6,408 bases of DNA from Chitinophagaceae bacterium (GTDB lineage: Bacteria; Bacteroidota; Bacteroidia; Chitinophagales; Chitinophagaceae): positions 1 to 6,408 of the forward strand of contig CANHLV010000116.1 in NCBI GenBank assembly GCA_947461495.1. The letters are read 5' to 3'. Below are positions 6,192 to 6,408 of the stretch, one piece after another (position 1 is the first letter of the stretch; each line of letters opens with the position of its first letter). The notes under the pieces were generated by a model, which did not search any database, was not told the origin of the DNA, and was given only the letters and a program-made list of their open reading frames with translations. Made by a program: the position numbers and the translations under genes.

Positions 6192-6408
6192 CTTTTTGTA
6201 TCACTCCTACGGAGTTTTATTTCTAATCAGCATTTTCTTTATAAAAGTGCCACCCCTACGGGGTTATAAAAACAATTCGTGAATTCGTGGCGTCACCAAT
6301 TCCCAATTCCACATATTCACACAACTCGGTCAAAGACCTTCGTCGGCACCACATTCCCCATTCATCATTTTACTTACTCAAACGACTCGACAAGAGACCT
6401 TTGTCGGC
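6192..6408. repeat. 230-bp-period tandem repeat, second unit, reaching window edge
   Basis: This is the second unit, about 98% identical to 5962-6178. The match is still perfect at the last base of the window, so the array may continue beyond it and the total copy number is unknown. This unit has intact pairing in both hairpins, whereas the first unit has a mismatch in hairpin 2. Confidence 0.95.
6203..6271. repeat. Twin-hairpin module in second repeat unit
   Basis: Hairpin 1 (6203-6215) is ACTCC-TAC-GGAGT. Hairpin 2 (6252-6264) is ACCCC-TAC-GGGGT with all five pairs intact. The stems differ from each other by a paired change (T/A in hairpin 1, C/G in hairpin 2), so pairing is kept while sequence differs. 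TTATAAAA again flanks hairpin 2. Confidence 0.75.

Larger units (their letters stand above)
5918..6408. other. Gene-free stretch occupied by tandem repeat DNA
   Basis: These 491 bases hold no credible coding region. The only open frame of any size (6049-6282, + strand) crosses from one repeat unit into the next and has the low-complexity look of translated noncoding DNA. No tRNA, transposase or CRISPR pattern is visible. Bases 5918-5961 are the non-duplicated lead-in. Against the tail of the first repeat unit (230 bases downstream) only about 12 of 21 bases match at 5941-5961, so they may be an eroded earlier unit or unrelated. Confidence 0.8.

Noticed and set aside
6049..6282. 77-codon open frame on the + strand across the repeat units
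   Set aside because: It starts in one repeat unit and ends in the next, has no recognisable motif, and its composition is that of translated noncoding repeat DNA.
5962..6408. CRISPR array
   Set aside because: There are only two long units with almost identical content and a 13-base gap; no short repeats alternate with unique spacers and no cas genes are present.
5962..6408. Insertion sequence
   Set aside because: No transposase frame, terminal inverted repeats or target-site duplication can be seen; a non-autonomous element stays possible but unproven.

Overview
The window reads as chromosomal DNA of an AT-rich member of the Bacteroidota, most likely near the Chitinophagaceae/Sphingobacteriales. 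This is inferred from four things. MurF and alanine racemase are fused in one chain, a hallmark of the phylum. The signal peptidase II is long and carries an insert typical of the phylum. An exact Bacteroidota-type -7 element (TAnnTTTG) lies just before lspA. Shine-Dalgarno sequences are absent. All recognisable genes lie on the + strand.

Layout: (1) 1-858 is the 3' part of a TerC/Alx-family membrane protein gene whose start lies before the window. (2) 868-3345 is a bifunctional murF/alr gene, nine bases downstream and probably cotranscribed, starting at TTG. (3) 3346-3487 is a spacer with a composite tandem array: six 9-bp units (TGGATARGC) change directly into six 7-bp units (TGGATAC). (4) 3488-3495 is the -7 element, followed by lspA (3505-4191). 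(5) 4192-4366 is a spacer with two palindromes and a 12-bp direct repeat. (6) 4367-5866 encodes a lipoprotein with three roughly 100-residue beta-sandwich-like repeats and a C-terminal domain resembling the DUF6252 family. (7) 5880-5917 is a perfect 38-bp palindrome acting as an intrinsic terminator. (8) 5918-6408 has no credible gene and is occupied by a 230-bp-period tandem repeat, two units at about 98% identity, the second running to the window edge. Each unit has two small hairpins with a CCTAC(G/A)G core.

The genes share a cell-envelope theme. MurF/Alr makes D-alanine and adds D-Ala-D-Ala to the peptidoglycan precursor. LspA cleaves lipoprotein signal peptides. The next gene encodes a lipoprotein that LspA would process and that carries a possible surface-export signal after its cysteine. 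The TerC-like protein is probably a metal (Mn) transporter and is not obviously linked in function. I see no clear new enzymatic or defence system. The least explained parts are the two repeat regions, especially the 230-bp tandem element and the 9-to-7-bp array at the lspA promoter.
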